64,000 bases of DNA, taken from the NCBI RefSeq assembly GCF_001458175.1, contig NZ_CYPW01000040.1, positions 125,800 through 189,799 on the forward strand, given 5' to 3'. Every line of letters starts with the position of its first letter. The first letter of the stretch is position 1. The notes under the pieces were generated by a model that saw only the letters and a list, made by a program, of their open reading frames with translations, was not told the origin of the DNA and made no database searches. The translations under genes and the position numbers were made by a program. Shown here piece by piece: positions 33,854-43,364 of the stretch. This stretch comes from Shimia marina. Lineage in GTDB: Bacteria; Pseudomonadota; Alphaproteobacteria; Rhodobacterales; Rhodobacteraceae.

Positions 33854-34492
33854 ATGCCTAGTGTTAAATATCTTTTTGTTCATACCGCCGCGGCGGATAT
33901 CCGAAATGTCGATGCAGTCAAAATTGACGAATGGCACCGGGCCAAGGGATGGAATGGTATTGGATATCACTATGTTATCCTGGATGACAGCCATGATCTC
34001 AAACCGGACGGGCAAGTTGAGACAGGTCGGGCTGAACATAAAAATGGAGCGCATGTTTACGGCGTAAACGCGATATCGTTGGGAATTTGCTGTGCGGGAC
34101 ATGGCAACATAAGAGATTTCACACATGCTCAGAAGCAATCGCTCGTAAAGCTATTGGTGGGTTTGGCCGAAAAATACAGTGTTCCAACATCGAACATATT
34201 GGGGCATCGAGAAGTGAATATGTTAGTTGATCAGGGTGTTGTAGGATCCTACGCTAGGACGACTAAATCCTGCCCCGGAGATAAAGTGGATATGGATGCT
34301 ATGCGTAGCGCCGTTGAAATGGCCAGAGGGGACTCAGGTACGGGGCCAGTTGTAGGTCAGGTTAGCCCGACCGATGCCGTTGAGGCTTTGAAGATGTTAG
34401 CAAAATCCGAAGCGCTTATGGGGGATGCCGTTGACGAATGGCGGCAATTTTTATTCAACGGAGAAATTCAATCTTTGATTGAGAGCGTCTGA
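33854..34492 (+). CDS. T7-lysozyme-like N-acetylmuramoyl-L-alanine amidase
   Basis: A 212-residue amidase_2-fold protein resembling phage T7 lysozyme over residues 5-145. The zinc ligands are His10 (YLFVHTAA), His118 (GHREVN) and Cys140 (KSCPGD); Tyr38 (GIGYHYVI) and Lys138 match the other catalytic residues of T7 lysozyme. No signal peptide is visible, as in phage endolysins released through holins. The C-terminal 70 residues (DAVEALKMLAKSEALMG onward) are unrelated to the amidase and unrecognised. Base and codon use is visibly more AT-rich than its neighbours, and no phage genes surround it, so it is probably a transferred or remnant endolysin. A strong terminator follows. Confidence 0.85.
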   Translation: MPSVKYLFVHTAAADIRNVDAVKIDEWHRAKGWNGIGYHYVILDDSHDLKPDGQVETGRAEHKNGAHVYGVNAISLGICCAGHGNIRDFTHAQKQSLVKLLVGLAEKYSVPTSNILGHREVNMLVDQGVVGSYARTTKSCPGDKVDMDAMRSAVEMARGDSGTGPVVGQVSPTDAVEALKMLAKSEALMGDAVDEWRQFLFNGEIQSLIESV

Positions 34493-34501
34493 AAAGACGA
34501 G

Positions 34502-34543
34502 GTTGGTACAGAGGTAGTCGGCCTGCCTCTGTACCAACTTATT
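34502..34543. terminator. Terminator between the amidase and lpdA
   Basis: A 13-bp perfect stem (34502-34514 with 34526-34538), 11-nt loop, then TTATTT. It can also act on the convergent lpdA transcript. Confidence 0.85.
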
Positions 34544-35940
34544 TAGCTGTGGATTGCGCCGTCGCCACAGGCCAGCGCGGCTTCGCGCACGGCCTCAGAA
34601 TAGGTTGGGTGGGCGTGACATGTGAGAGCGATGTCCTGTGCAGAGGCACCAAATTCCATCGCCACGCAGAGCTCGTGGATCATGTCGCCGGCTGCTGGGC
34701 CAATGATGGCGGCACCAAGCACGCGGTCGGTTTCTGCGTCTACGATGATCTTCACAAAGCCGTCACCCTGATGCACCGCTTTGGCGCGGGCGTTGCCCAT
34801 GAACATGAACTTACCCACTTTGATCTTACGGCCTTCGGCTTTCAGAGCGGCTTCGGTGGCGCCTACGGTGGCAACTTCGGGGGTTGTATAGACCACGCCG
34901 GGGATCACGCCGTAGTTCACATGGCCATGTTTGCCTGCGATGACCTCGGCAACAGCCATGCCCTCATCTTCGGCTTTATGTGCCAGCATCGGGCCTTCGA
35001 TCACATCGCCGATGGCGTAGATGCCCGCCACATTGGTGGCCCAATGTGCGTTGGTGGCGATCTGGCCGCGTTCTGTCATCTTCACACCCAGAGCGTCCAG
35101 ACCCAGACCTTCGGCGAAAGGCTTACGGCCAGTGGCAACCAGCACCACATCCGCATCCAGCACCTCTTCGCTGTCTGGCGATTTCTTGAGCGCGTATTTG
35201 ACCTTGGCTTTGGTTTTGGTGGTCTCAACGCCGGAGACAGCCGCCCCCATGACAAATTTCAGACCCTGCTTTTCCAAGATACGCTTGAAGGTGCGTTGAA
35301 CATCCGCGTCCATGCCGGGGCAGACGGCGTCCATATATTCCACCACGGTCACATCGGAGCCCAGGCGCGCATAGACGGAGCCCAGTTCCAGACCAATCAC
35401 GCCTGCGCCGATCACGGCCATCTTCTTAGGAATCTTAGGCAGATCAAGCGCGCCGGTGCTGTCGATCACGATGCCTTTTTCGTTGTCGACATCCACGCCG
35501 GGCAACGACGAGGGCACAGAGCCGGAGGCGATGACGATGTTCTTCGTCTCATGTACCTCATCGCCGATTTTGACTTTGCCCGCCGCAGGGATGGAGGCCC
35601 AGCCCTTGAGCCAGTCGATCTTGTTCTTCTTCATGAGGAACTCGATGCCGCCGGTGTTCTGCCCGACGACGTCGGACTTATAGGCTTTCATCTGATCCCA
35701 ATCCACAGAGGGGCTTTTGCCTTTCAGGCCCATGTCGGCGAAGTTGTGCTCGGCCTCATGCAGCATGTGGGTGGCGTGCAACAGCGCCTTGGAGGGGATA
35801 CAGCCCACGTTCAGGCAGGTGCCGCCCAGCGTTTCACGGCCTTCCACGATGGCGGTTTTCAGGCCCAGCTGGGCGCAGCGGATGGCGGACACGTAGCCGC
35901 CGGGGCCTGCGCCGATGATGATGACGTCATATTGTGCCAT
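34543..35940 (-). CDS. lpdA: Dihydrolipoyl dehydrogenase (E3)
   Basis: A 465-residue FAD disulfide reductase that reoxidises dihydrolipoamide of the 2-oxoglutarate dehydrogenase complex (and perhaps others). FAD-binding [19 protein letters not shown], redox pair Cys42/Cys47 in [18 protein letters not shown]-binding [19 protein letters not shown], and the C-terminal catalytic His in [14 protein letters not shown] are all present. It follows odhA-odhB with two small genes between, matching the usual Rhodobacteraceae order. It has no fused lipoyl domain. Confidence 0.96.
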   Translation of the reverse strand: MAQYDVIIIGAGPGGYVSAIRCAQLGLKTAIVEGRETLGGTCLNVGCIPSKALLHATHMLHEAEHNFADMGLKGKSPSVDWDQMKAYKSDVVGQNTGGIEFLMKKNKIDWLKGWASIPAAGKVKIGDEVHETKNIVIASGSVPSSLPGVDVDNEKGIVIDSTGALDLPKIPKKMAVIGAGVIGLELGSVYARLGSDVTVVEYMDAVCPGMDADVQRTFKRILEKQGLKFVMGAAVSGVETTKTKAKVKYALKKSPDSEEVLDADVVLVATGRKPFAEGLGLDALGVKMTERGQIATNAHWATNVAGIYAIGDVIEGPMLAHKAEDEGMAVAEVIAGKHGHVNYGVIPGVVYTTPEVATVGATEAALKAEGRKIKVGKFMFMGNARAKAVHQGDGFVKIIVDAETDRVLGAAIIGPAAGDMIHELCVAMEFGASAQDIALTCHAHPTYSEAVREAALACGDGAIHS

Positions 35941-36018
35941 GTTGAGGGTCCTTTTGATTAGGGCAGACCGGGCGATGTTTGCTTGTGATGCCGGGTCCAG
36001 GTCTTGAGATTTGTGAGG

Positions 36019-36408
36019 TTAGATAAGGGCGGCGATGAGCATTGCCATGGTGGCAAAGAAACCCGCCATCCAGATGAGGGTGCGCCATGGCTGCCAGCCA
36101 AGTGCGTAGGCGGGCACGTAGAGCAGGCGCGCGGCAAGGTAGGCCGTTGCGCAGCCTGTGGTGACGGAAGAGGACTGACCTGAGAGCGTGACCACCAGCG
36201 CGGCGATGCCAAAGAGCACAAGACCTTCGGTGTGGTTGCTCAGTGCGCGGTGCATGCGGCCAGAGGCGCCGGGGCGCTTGCCGTCTTCATCCCGTGGCCC
36301 CATGGCCCAGTTGAGATCCATCTTACCATGGCTGACGGCAAGATAGGCGAAGAACTGTCCCCCCCAGAGCAGGGCGGCATAGGTCAGGATGGTCAGTTCA
36401 TAGGTCAT
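36019..36408 (-). CDS. MAPEG-family membrane protein
   Basis: A 129-residue protein with four predicted membrane helices (LTILTYAALLWGGQFFAYLA; EGLVLFGIAALVVTLS; AAYLAARLLYVPAYALG region; WMAGFFATMAMLIAALI). The central RMHRALSNHTEGLVLFG with Arg and Asn/His is the MAPEG signature (a glutathione/eicosanoid membrane-protein fold). The bacterial role is unknown. Its start overlaps the 3' end of the upstream zinc-ribbon gene by 11 bp. It sits between odhB and lpdA, where accessory genes are common in this group. Confidence 0.82.
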   Translation of the reverse strand: MTYELTILTYAALLWGGQFFAYLAVSHGKMDLNWAMGPRDEDGKRPGASGRMHRALSNHTEGLVLFGIAALVVTLSGQSSSVTTGCATAYLAARLLYVPAYALGWQPWRTLIWMAGFFATMAMLIAALI

Positions 36409-36934
36409 GGGAGCGTCCTTTTGACGGAGGTGAAGCTATGAGACGGTTGTTTTTCAGAGGGGCTCTGCCCCTGACACATCTGCGATGTGTCCACCCCGGG
36501 ATATTTAGGGTCAAATGAAGGAGAGGGGCGCTCTGCCATTCGGAGACACTCCTCTTTGTGGCCAAACACTGCGATTTTTCAAACCGAGACAACGCGAGTT
36601 GACAGGGGAAAACAAAAAGAAAGCAGACAATGAGGAACCCCAAAAAATTTGGTTCATTGTGCCCACGGGCGACATGAAAGTCATGCAGTCCTTCGAGGTG
36701 ATTCATGATGGTAAAACCAACAAATATGGATGCGAAAAACAGGGGAGTGCCAACTAAAATGAAACGGAGATTGCGCCTTTTTCCCGTCAAATAAAAGTTT
36801 GCGCCGCATCCGTCACATTCGTGAGCTTCTGTTTTATTCCATCCACGCCAAGGGTTGGTCTTGATCAACCAGCTTGCGGCTTGCAAGGTTCTGCATTCCG
36901 GACAGCGCATGCCGCAGATCTTGGAAAAGAGCAT
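36398..36934 (-). CDS. Zinc-ribbon membrane protein with odd C-terminal extension
   Basis: A 178-residue protein as annotated. The N-terminus (MLFSKICGMRCPECRTLQAA) and HECDGCGANFYLTGKRR carry two Cys pairs forming a zinc ribbon, followed by two membrane helices (FILVGTPLFFASIFVGFTIM; FLGFLIVCFLFVFPCQLALS). From about residue 130 the chain is translated from an intergenic repeat (hairpin 36473-36491 and the GGGATATTT element), giving a low-complexity basic tail. The original stop was therefore probably lost or shifted, and the natural product is likely about 130 residues. The start at 36934 is preferred to longer frames. Function unknown. Confidence 0.55.
   Translation of the reverse strand: MLFSKICGMRCPECRTLQAASWLIKTNPWRGWNKTEAHECDGCGANFYLTGKRRNLRFILVGTPLFFASIFVGFTIMNHLEGLHDFHVARGHNEPNFLGFLIVCFLFVFPCQLALSRFEKSQCLATKRSVSEWQSAPLLHLTLNIPGWTHRRCVRGRAPLKNNRLIASPPSKGRSHDL
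36473..36521. repeat. Dispersed repeat copy 2 with adjacent hairpin
   Basis: A perfect hairpin GACACATC-TGC-GATGTGTC (36473-36491) is followed by CCCCGGGATATTTAGGGTCA then AATGAAGG, similar to the element at 26024-26060. It lies inside the 3' end of the zinc-ribbon reading frame. Confidence 0.5.
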
Positions 36935-37235
36935 CGGGCCTTCGCCTTTTCGGAGCCTGCTTATGCGTGCTGGATGTTGTGTGGAGCGCATCTCAGCTCT
37001 CCGCACGTGCCAAGTCTGGCGCAGCGCATTTGGCACAGCAGGTGACCGGCCACTCAGTCTTGTCAAAGGCAACCCTGCACTTTGGCAGGAGGGGCCTAAA
37101 GCACCCACCCCGAGGTCCGGGCGACGCCCTATATTGGGGAAGGATGGTCAACTGATTGATCCTTTGCGTGGTGTGGTGCGCAGTGAATGCGCACGCTACG
37201 GGGGGAGGGTGCGCCCTTGGGGCGCACCGCAGTCG
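36935..37235. other. Intergenic region between odhB and the zinc-ribbon gene
   Basis: About 300 bp with no supported gene. It contains a hairpin directly after the odhB stop (GGTGCGCCC 37208-37216 with GGGCGCACC 37220-37228, no T run) and a second inverted repeat GTGCGCA/TGCGCAC near 37177-37195. It should also hold the promoter of the downstream minus-strand genes. I see no tRNA or ncRNA signature. Confidence 0.5.
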
Positions 37236-38729
37236 TTACAGATCCATCAGCAGGCGGCGTGGGTCTTCCAGCGCTTCTTTCACGCGTACGAGGAAGGTCA
37301 CGGCACCTTTGCCGTCCACGATGCGGTGATCATAAGACAGCGCCAGATACATCATCGGACGGATCACAACCTGCCCGTTGATCGCCATGGGGCGGTCCTG
37401 AATTTTATGCATGCCCAGAATACCGGACTGCGGTGGGTTCAGGATCGGCGAAGACATCAGCGAGCCGTAGACACCACCGTTGGAGATGGTGAAGGTGCCG
37501 CCCTGCATTTCCGCCATGGAGAGCTTGCCGTCACGGGCGCGGCGGCCTTTTTCCGAGATTGCTTTCTCAATCTCAGCAAAGGACATCGCGTCGGCGTCAC
37601 GGATCACCGGAACAACCAGACCCTGCGGGGTGCCGGCCGCCACACCCATGTGGACGTAGTTTTTGTAAACGATGTCGGTGCCGTCGATTTCGGCGTTCAC
37701 TTCGGGTACTTCTTTGAGCGCATGCACACAGGCTTTGGTGAAGAAGGACATGAAGCCCAGACGCACGCCGTGCTTCTTCTCAAAGTCGCCTTTGTACTGG
37801 TTGCGCAGCGCCATCACCTCGGTCATGTCGACCTCGTTGTAGGTGGTCAGCATGGCGGCGGTGTTCTGGCTGTCTTTCAGACGGCGGGCGATGGTCTGGC
37901 GCATCTTGGTCATTTTCACGCGCTCTTCGCGTGCCGCATCATCTGCGGCAACCGGTGCGCGTGGGGCCGCTGCGACAGCAGGAGCTGGTGCGGCGGGGGC
38001 CAGTGCGGCTTTCATGACGTCTTCTTTCATAATACGCCCATCGCGGCCTGTGCCAGTCACAGACGCTGGGTTGATACCTTTTTCGGCCATCAGCTTGTTG
38101 GCGGAAGGGGCATTCTCCACATCAGCGGACGCCGCAGGTGAGACCGCGGCGGCAGGCGCAGCAGCCGGGGCGGCGCTTGCGGCACCGCTGGCACCGCCGA
38201 TGATGGCGAGTTTCGCAGTGGCGTCGACGGTTGTGCCTTCGGGAGCGATGATTTCGCTCAGCACACCTGCGGCAGGGGCTGGGACTTCCACAGACACTTT
38301 GTCGGTTTCCAGTTCGCAGAGCATTTCATCCTGCGCCACGGTGTCGCCAACAGCCTTGAACCATGTGGAGACGGTTGCTTCGGTGACGGACTCGCCCAGA
38401 GTTGGCACCATCACGTCAACGGCCTCGCCGCCACCGCTGGCGGCTGGAGCGGCCGCCGGAGCGGCCTCAGCCGCAGGGGCAGGGGCTGCGCCATCACCCG
38501 CCACGAGGGTTGCGAGCAGCGCATCAACACCCACAGTGTCGCCTTCTGCGGCCACGATCTCACCGAGCACACCTGCCGCAGGGGCGGGCACTTCGACGGT
38601 CACTTTATCGGTTTCCAGCTCGCAGAGCATTTCATCCACGGCAACCGCATCACCCGGTTTCTTGAACCATGTGGCAACGGTGGCTTCGGTGACGCTTTCA
38701 CCAAGGGTGGGGACTCGAACTTCGGTCAT
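37236..38729 (-). CDS. odhB: Dihydrolipoyllysine-residue succinyltransferase, E2 of 2-oxoglutarate dehydrogenase
   Basis: A 497-residue E2 with two lipoyl domains (lipoylated Lys42 and Lys144, each in ETDKV), joined by Ala/Pro/Gly-rich linkers. A peripheral subunit-binding domain follows at about residues 205-240 ([13 protein letters not shown]), then the C-terminal acyltransferase core with [16 protein letters not shown] carrying the catalytic His and Asp. Most E. coli-type SucB proteins have one lipoyl domain; two is a Rhodobacterales feature. It begins 3 bp after sucA and is co-transcribed with it. It transfers the succinyl group to CoA. Confidence 0.95.
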   Translation of the reverse strand: MTEVRVPTLGESVTEATVATWFKKPGDAVAVDEMLCELETDKVTVEVPAPAAGVLGEIVAAEGDTVGVDALLATLVAGDGAAPAPAAEAAPAAAPAASGGGEAVDVMVPTLGESVTEATVSTWFKAVGDTVAQDEMLCELETDKVSVEVPAPAAGVLSEIIAPEGTTVDATAKLAIIGGASGAASAAPAAAPAAAVSPAASADVENAPSANKLMAEKGINPASVTGTGRDGRIMKEDVMKAALAPAAPAPAVAAAPRAPVAADDAAREERVKMTKMRQTIARRLKDSQNTAAMLTTYNEVDMTEVMALRNQYKGDFEKKHGVRLGFMSFFTKACVHALKEVPEVNAEIDGTDIVYKNYVHMGVAAGTPQGLVVPVIRDADAMSFAEIEKAISEKGRRARDGKLSMAEMQGGTFTISNGGVYGSLMSSPILNPPQSGILGMHKIQDRPMAINGQVVIRPMMYLALSYDHRIVDGKGAVTFLVRVKEALEDPRRLLMDL

Positions 38730-38732
38730 GGA

Positions 38733-41693
38733 TCAGTTTCCTTCCATGGAGAGCGCGGCATTCACCAGCGCGGCTTGTTGTGCTTTGTGTTGGCTTGCCA
38801 GACCTGTGGCGGGCGACGCAGATGCGGCGCGACCGGCATAGGTCGGACGGGTGTGTTTGGCTTTGATGCGGGTCAGGGCCCACTCAATGTTGGGTTCGAT
38901 GAAGGACCATGCGCCCTGGTTTTTGGGCTCTTCCTGACACCAGACCATCTCGGCATCTTTGAAGCGATCCAGTTCCTTGATCAGCGAATGCGCCGGGAAC
39001 GGATAATATTGCTCGATGCGCAGCAGATAGATGTCGTCAATGCCGCGTGCATCGCGCTCTTCCAGCAGGTCATAGTAGACCTTGCCGGAACACATCACGA
39101 CTCGCTTGATGTCTTTGTCGGCCTTCAGTTTGGTGTCGGAATGGCCTTTTTCGGCGTCATCCCAGAGCACGCGGTGGAAGGAAGAGCCATCGGTAAAGTC
39201 CTCAACATCGGAGATGCAGAGCTTGTGGCGCAGCAGGGACTTTGGCGTCATCAGGATCAGCGGCTTGCGGAAGGTGCGGTGCAGCTGACGGCGCAGGATG
39301 TGGAAGTAGTTCGCTGGCGTGGAGCAGTTGGCCACAATCCAGTTGTCGCCGCCACACATCTGCAGGAAGCGTTCCAGACGGGCAGAAGAGTGCTCTGGCC
39401 CCTGACCTTCAAAGCCATGTGGCAGCAGGACGGTCAGACCGGACATGCGCAGCCATTTGCTTTCACCGGAGCTGATGAACTGATCAAACATGATCTGTGC
39501 GCCGTTGGCAAAGTCGCCAAACTGCGCTTCCCAGAGAGTCAGCGCGTTGGGTTCTGCCAGTGAGTAGCCATATTCAAAACCCAGCACCGCATATTCAGAT
39601 AGCGCGGAGTCGATGACTTCATACTGGCTTTGACCCGCACGGATGTTGTTGAGCGGGTAGTAGCGCTCTTCGGTGTCCTGATTGATGATGCCGGAGTGGC
39701 GCTGAGAGAAGGTGCCGCGGGTGGCGTCCTGACCGGCCAGACGCACAGGGTAGCCTTCGGTCATGAGAGAGCCGAACGCCAGTGCTTCTGCGGTGGCCCA
39801 GTCAAAGCCTTTTCCGGTTTCAAACATCTTGCCACGCGTGTCCAGAAGGCGACCGACGGTCTTATGCACCGGGAAGCCCTCAGGGACGGAGGACAGTGCT
39901 TTGCCGACATCCTGCATGGTTTCAGATTTGATCGAGGTCTGGCCGCGCTCATAGTCTTCGCCACGTTTGTCCAGATGTGACCAGCGCCCATCGAGCCAGT
40001 CGGCTTTGTTGGGTTTGTAGTCTTTGCCGATCTCAAACTCAGTGTTCAGATGCGCTTGGAAGGTGGCCTTCATATCCTCGATTTCGCCTTCGGGGATCAG
40101 GCCGTCTTTCACCAGGCGCTCCGTGTAGAGCGTTAGCGTGGTTTTGTGCTTTTTGATGCGCTTGTACATCACCGGGTTGGTGAACATGGGCTCGTCGCCC
40201 TCGTTGTGACCAAAGCGGCGGTAGCAGAACATGTCGATGACGACATCTTTCTGGAACTTCTGACGGAATTCCGTCGCCACTTTCGCCGCATGCACGACCG
40301 CTTCTGGGTCGTCGCCGTTCACGTGGAAGATCGGCGCTTCCACAACCAGTGCGTTGTCGGTTGGATACGGGGAGGAGCGGGAGAAGTGCGGCGCGGTGGT
40401 GAAACCGATCTGGTTGTTCACCACGATGTGCATGGTGCCGCCGGTTTTGTGACCCTTCAGGCCAGACAGGGCAAAACACTCTGCCACAACACCCTGACCC
40501 GCAAATGCGGCGTCGCCGTGCAGAAGGATCGGCATGACAGCCGTGCGGTTGTCATCGTTCAGCTGGTCCTGCTTGGCGCGCACCTTGCCCAGCACAACCG
40601 GGTTCACCGCTTCAAGGTGAGACGGGTTTGCCGTCAGCGACAGGTGGACGGAATTGCCATCAAACTCACGGTCTGAGGAGGCACCGAGGTGATATTTCAC
40701 GTCGCCGGAGCCATCCACATCTTCTGGTTTAAAGCTGCCGCCCTGAAATTCGTTGAAGATCGCGCGATAGGGTTTGGCCATCACATTTGCCAAGACCGAC
40801 AGGCGCCCCCGGTGGGGCATGCCGATGACGATCTCTTTGACGCCAAGGTTACCTCCGCGTTTGATCACCTGTTCCATGGCCGGGATCAGGCTTTCGCCCC
40901 CGTCCAGACCAAAGCGTTTGGTGCCCATGTATTTCACATGCAGGAATTTCTCAAAGCCCTCGGCCTCAACCAGCTTGTTGAGGATCGCCTTACGGCCTTC
41001 GCGGGTGAAGGTGATCTCTTTGTCATAGCCTTCAATGCGCTCTTTCAGCCAGCTCGCCTCTTCGGGGTTGGAGATGTGCATGTACTGCATCGCAAAGGTG
41101 CCACAATAGGTGCGCTTCACGATGTCCATAATCTGGCGCATGGTGGCGATATCGAGCCCCAGCACCTTGTCGATGAAGATCGGGCGATCCATGTCGGCAT
41201 CAGTGAAGCCGTAGGACTTGGGGTCCAGTTCTGGATGGGGGGTCTGATCGCGCATGCCCAGCGGGTCGATGTCGGCAATCAGGTGGCCGCGAATACGATA
41301 GGCGCGGATGATCATCAGGGCACGGATGCTGTCCAGCACCGCGCGTTTGATCGCTTCATCAGAGACCTCAACGCCTTTTTCGGCGGCTTTCTCTTTGATC
41401 TTTTTACCGGCGGCCTTGGCCTCGGCGGGTTCGGCCCATTCGCCGGTCAGGCTCTGGGTCCAGTCGTCATTTGGCTGCGGAGGCCAGTCCGCGCGCGCCC
41501 AAGACGGGCCGGCGGCTTCGGCTTTGACATCCAGTTCCGCATCACCAAGTTGGCGGAAGAACTCCTGCCAGACTTCGTCAACCGCGTTAGGGTCGGTGGC
41601 ATAGCGGGCATACATCTGCTCGAGGTATTCCGCATTGTGCCCCTGCATAAAGGAGGAGGCGTGGAAGATGTCGTTTGGCGACTGTTCGGTCAT
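38733..41693 (-). CDS. sucA: 2-oxoglutarate dehydrogenase E1 component
   Basis: A 986-residue thiamine-diphosphate decarboxylase that starts the oxidative decarboxylation of 2-oxoglutarate. The N-terminal E2-binding segment is FMQGHNAEYLEQMYARY; the ThDP site includes GMPHRGRLSVLANV, LHGDAAFAGQGVVAE and IVVNNQIGFTT; the transketolase-like half follows, with LPHGFEGQGPEHSSARLERF. The length equals the family norm. It is upstream of odhB by 3 bp. A 231-bp gap separates it from sucD, so it may have its own promoter in addition to read-through from suc. Confidence 0.96.
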   Translation of the reverse strand: MTEQSPNDIFHASSFMQGHNAEYLEQMYARYATDPNAVDEVWQEFFRQLGDAELDVKAEAAGPSWARADWPPQPNDDWTQSLTGEWAEPAEAKAAGKKIKEKAAEKGVEVSDEAIKRAVLDSIRALMIIRAYRIRGHLIADIDPLGMRDQTPHPELDPKSYGFTDADMDRPIFIDKVLGLDIATMRQIMDIVKRTYCGTFAMQYMHISNPEEASWLKERIEGYDKEITFTREGRKAILNKLVEAEGFEKFLHVKYMGTKRFGLDGGESLIPAMEQVIKRGGNLGVKEIVIGMPHRGRLSVLANVMAKPYRAIFNEFQGGSFKPEDVDGSGDVKYHLGASSDREFDGNSVHLSLTANPSHLEAVNPVVLGKVRAKQDQLNDDNRTAVMPILLHGDAAFAGQGVVAECFALSGLKGHKTGGTMHIVVNNQIGFTTAPHFSRSSPYPTDNALVVEAPIFHVNGDDPEAVVHAAKVATEFRQKFQKDVVIDMFCYRRFGHNEGDEPMFTNPVMYKRIKKHKTTLTLYTERLVKDGLIPEGEIEDMKATFQAHLNTEFEIGKDYKPNKADWLDGRWSHLDKRGEDYERGQTSIKSETMQDVGKALSSVPEGFPVHKTVGRLLDTRGKMFETGKGFDWATAEALAFGSLMTEGYPVRLAGQDATRGTFSQRHSGIINQDTEERYYPLNNIRAGQSQYEVIDSALSEYAVLGFEYGYSLAEPNALTLWEAQFGDFANGAQIMFDQFISSGESKWLRMSGLTVLLPHGFEGQGPEHSSARLERFLQMCGGDNWIVANCSTPANYFHILRRQLHRTFRKPLILMTPKSLLRHKLCISDVEDFTDGSSFHRVLWDDAEKGHSDTKLKADKDIKRVVMCSGKVYYDLLEERDARGIDDIYLLRIEQYYPFPAHSLIKELDRFKDAEMVWCQEEPKNQGAWSFIEPNIEWALTRIKAKHTRPTYAGRAASASPATGLASQHKAQQAALVNAALSMEGN

Positions 41694-41924
41694 GATGGCA
41701 CCTCATGGAGACTGGGACCGGTTTTGATTTTGACCCCAGAGAGAGCGGGGTGGGGGTAGATGAACGCGGGAACGTTTCAAAACACTTAGCGTGTAATGTA
41801 TTTAACGCTCAGAGGGGGGGCGTTCACCTTTTGGTTATGGGCGCACTGCTTAACAGGCGAAGCGCCCGCACCGATTGGGTGCGAACGCTGACGCTTGGAA
41901 AGATATGGTGCGCAAAGGGCCAAG

Positions 41925-42812
41925 TTAGCCCAGCTCGATCGCTTTGAGCACAGCTTCGCCGAGGCCGGCTGGGCTGTCTGCGACGACGATGCCAGCTTCC
42001 TGCATTGCGGCGATCTTGTCTTCTGCACCACCTTTGCCACCGGCAACAATCGCACCGGCGTGGCCCATGCGGCGGCCGGGAGGCGCTGTACGGCCTGCGA
42101 TGAAGCCCGCGGTTGGCTTCCAGCGGCCTTTTTTGCGCTCGTTGGCAAGGAACTCTGCGGCTTCTTCTTCCGCGGACCCACCGATCTCACCGATCATGAT
42201 GATGGACTGAGTTTCATCGTCAGACAGGAACATGTCCAGCACGTCGATGTGCTCGGTGCCTTTGATGGGGTCGCCGCCGATGCCCACAGCGGTGGACTGG
42301 CCCAGACCGATGTCTGCGGTTTGCTTGACCGCTTCATAAGTCAGGGTGCCGGAGCGGGACACAACGCCCACAGAGCCACGCTTGTGGATGTGGCCCGGCA
42401 TGATGCCGATTTTGCAGGCATCAGGCGTGATCACACCTGGGCAGTTAGGGCCGATCAGACGGGAGGAAGAGTTTTCCAGCGCGCGCTGTACCTTCATCAT
42501 GTCAAGAACAGGAATGCCCTCGGTGATGCAGATGATCAGTTCCATTTCCGCGTCAATGGCTTCGAGGATCGAGTCTGCCGCGAAGGGGGGCGGAACATAG
42601 ATCACGGAAGCATTGGCTTCGGTTTTTGCCTTTGCGTCATGTACGGAGTCAAAGACCGGCAGGCCGAGGTGCTCTTGGCCCCCTTTGCCCGGGGTCACGC
42701 CGCCGACCATTTTGGTGCCATAAGCGATGGCTTGTTCAGAGTGGAAGGTGCCCTGAGAGCCGGTGAAGCCCTGACAGATGACCTTTGTGTTTTCGTCGAT
42801 GAGGATTGCCAT
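41925..42812 (-). CDS. sucD: Succinate-CoA ligase, alpha subunit
   Basis: A 295-residue subunit that binds CoA and carries the phosphohistidine. The Rossmann-like N-terminal domain has [17 protein letters not shown]; the GPNCPGVI segment binds CoA; the phosphorylated His is in RMGHAGAIV near residue 245. It works as a heterodimer with SucC, making ATP/GTP from succinyl-CoA. Unusually, a lipoprotein gene lies between sucC and sucD; the gap from that gene to sucD is only 13 bp, so all three are one transcript. Confidence 0.96.
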   Translation of the reverse strand: MAILIDENTKVICQGFTGSQGTFHSEQAIAYGTKMVGGVTPGKGGQEHLGLPVFDSVHDAKAKTEANASVIYVPPPFAADSILEAIDAEMELIICITEGIPVLDMMKVQRALENSSSRLIGPNCPGVITPDACKIGIMPGHIHKRGSVGVVSRSGTLTYEAVKQTADIGLGQSTAVGIGGDPIKGTEHIDVLDMFLSDDETQSIIMIGEIGGSAEEEAAEFLANERKKGRWKPTAGFIAGRTAPPGRRMGHAGAIVAGGKGGAEDKIAAMQEAGIVVADSPAGLGEAVLKAIELG

Positions 42813-42825
42813 GTGATTGGCTCCT

Positions 42826-43359
42826 TTAATTTTTTGAGATAGCGGTCACTTCGAGAATGAGAAAATCGACGCCGGGCGCCTTTTCGCTCAGTCTGGGAGT
42901 TGACCAACCTGAATAATCAACGGGTATCCCTGTACCTCGGAAATCGTTGCCAAAGGCGTTTATCGGCTTGCCGATAGATGCCGTTTCTTCGGCGAGCATT
43001 TCGTCGAGGCTGTCTTGGGTGCCCCAACGAACTGCACAGGTTGAGCGGGTTTCGCTGACTTGCTCAACATCGAGATAGAGGTGTTTGCCGCTTACATATC
43101 CTGAGACGCGTCGCGCATTGCTCTCTGGTGATTTACCGGATTTTGCGCGTAGCTCTGCGACTTTGGCTTTCGCTGCCTCAAACTCGGGGAAGGAGGCAAC
43201 GCAGTACTTTTCAAAGAAAGAAAAACCCTCAGCCATAGTCACAGACTGGATAGATGACGCCGAAGCGACCTTCGCAGCTTTTGAGTCTTCCATTGGCTCA
43301 ACAGACGTTTGGCATGCCGCCACGGGGAGAGCGCACAAAAGAAGTGAAAGTCGTCTCAT
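42826..43359 (-). CDS. Lipoprotein encoded between sucC and sucD
   Basis: A 177-residue predicted lipoprotein with lipobox PVAAC and lipid Cys16. The mature part has three further Cys ([16 protein letters not shown]) and a predicted alpha/beta fold; I recognise no family. It starts 5 bp after the sucC stop and ends 13 bp before sucD, so it is translated within the succinyl-CoA ligase operon although its product is exported. The N-terminal mature region is Ser/Ala-rich. It could be a recent insertion or a group-specific envelope protein under TCA-cycle control. Confidence 0.75.
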   Translation of the reverse strand: MRRLSLLLCALPVAACQTSVEPMEDSKAAKVASASSIQSVTMAEGFSFFEKYCVASFPEFEAAKAKVAELRAKSGKSPESNARRVSGYVSGKHLYLDVEQVSETRSTCAVRWGTQDSLDEMLAEETASIGKPINAFGNDFRGTGIPVDYSGWSTPRLSEKAPGVDFLILEVTAISKN

Positions 43360-43364
43360 GGCGA

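Noticed and set aside
33854-34492. Prophage or gene-transfer-agent cluster around the amidase
   Set aside because: No capsid, portal, tail, terminase, integrase or holin gene is present on either side; only the amidase itself looks phage-derived.
34549-35961. Open frame of about 470 codons on the plus strand opposite lpdA
   Set aside because: Antisense to a well-supported dihydrolipoyl dehydrogenase; the protein is His/Gly/Asp-rich and has no recognisable domain.
36855-38141. Open frame of about 428 codons on the plus strand opposite odhB and its 3' intergenic region
   Set aside because: Antisense shadow of odhB with a leader in non-coding DNA; no domain or ribosome site.
40689-41759. Open frame of about 356 codons on the plus strand opposite sucA
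   Set aside because: Antisense to the E1 gene; composition and lack of motifs show it is a shadow.
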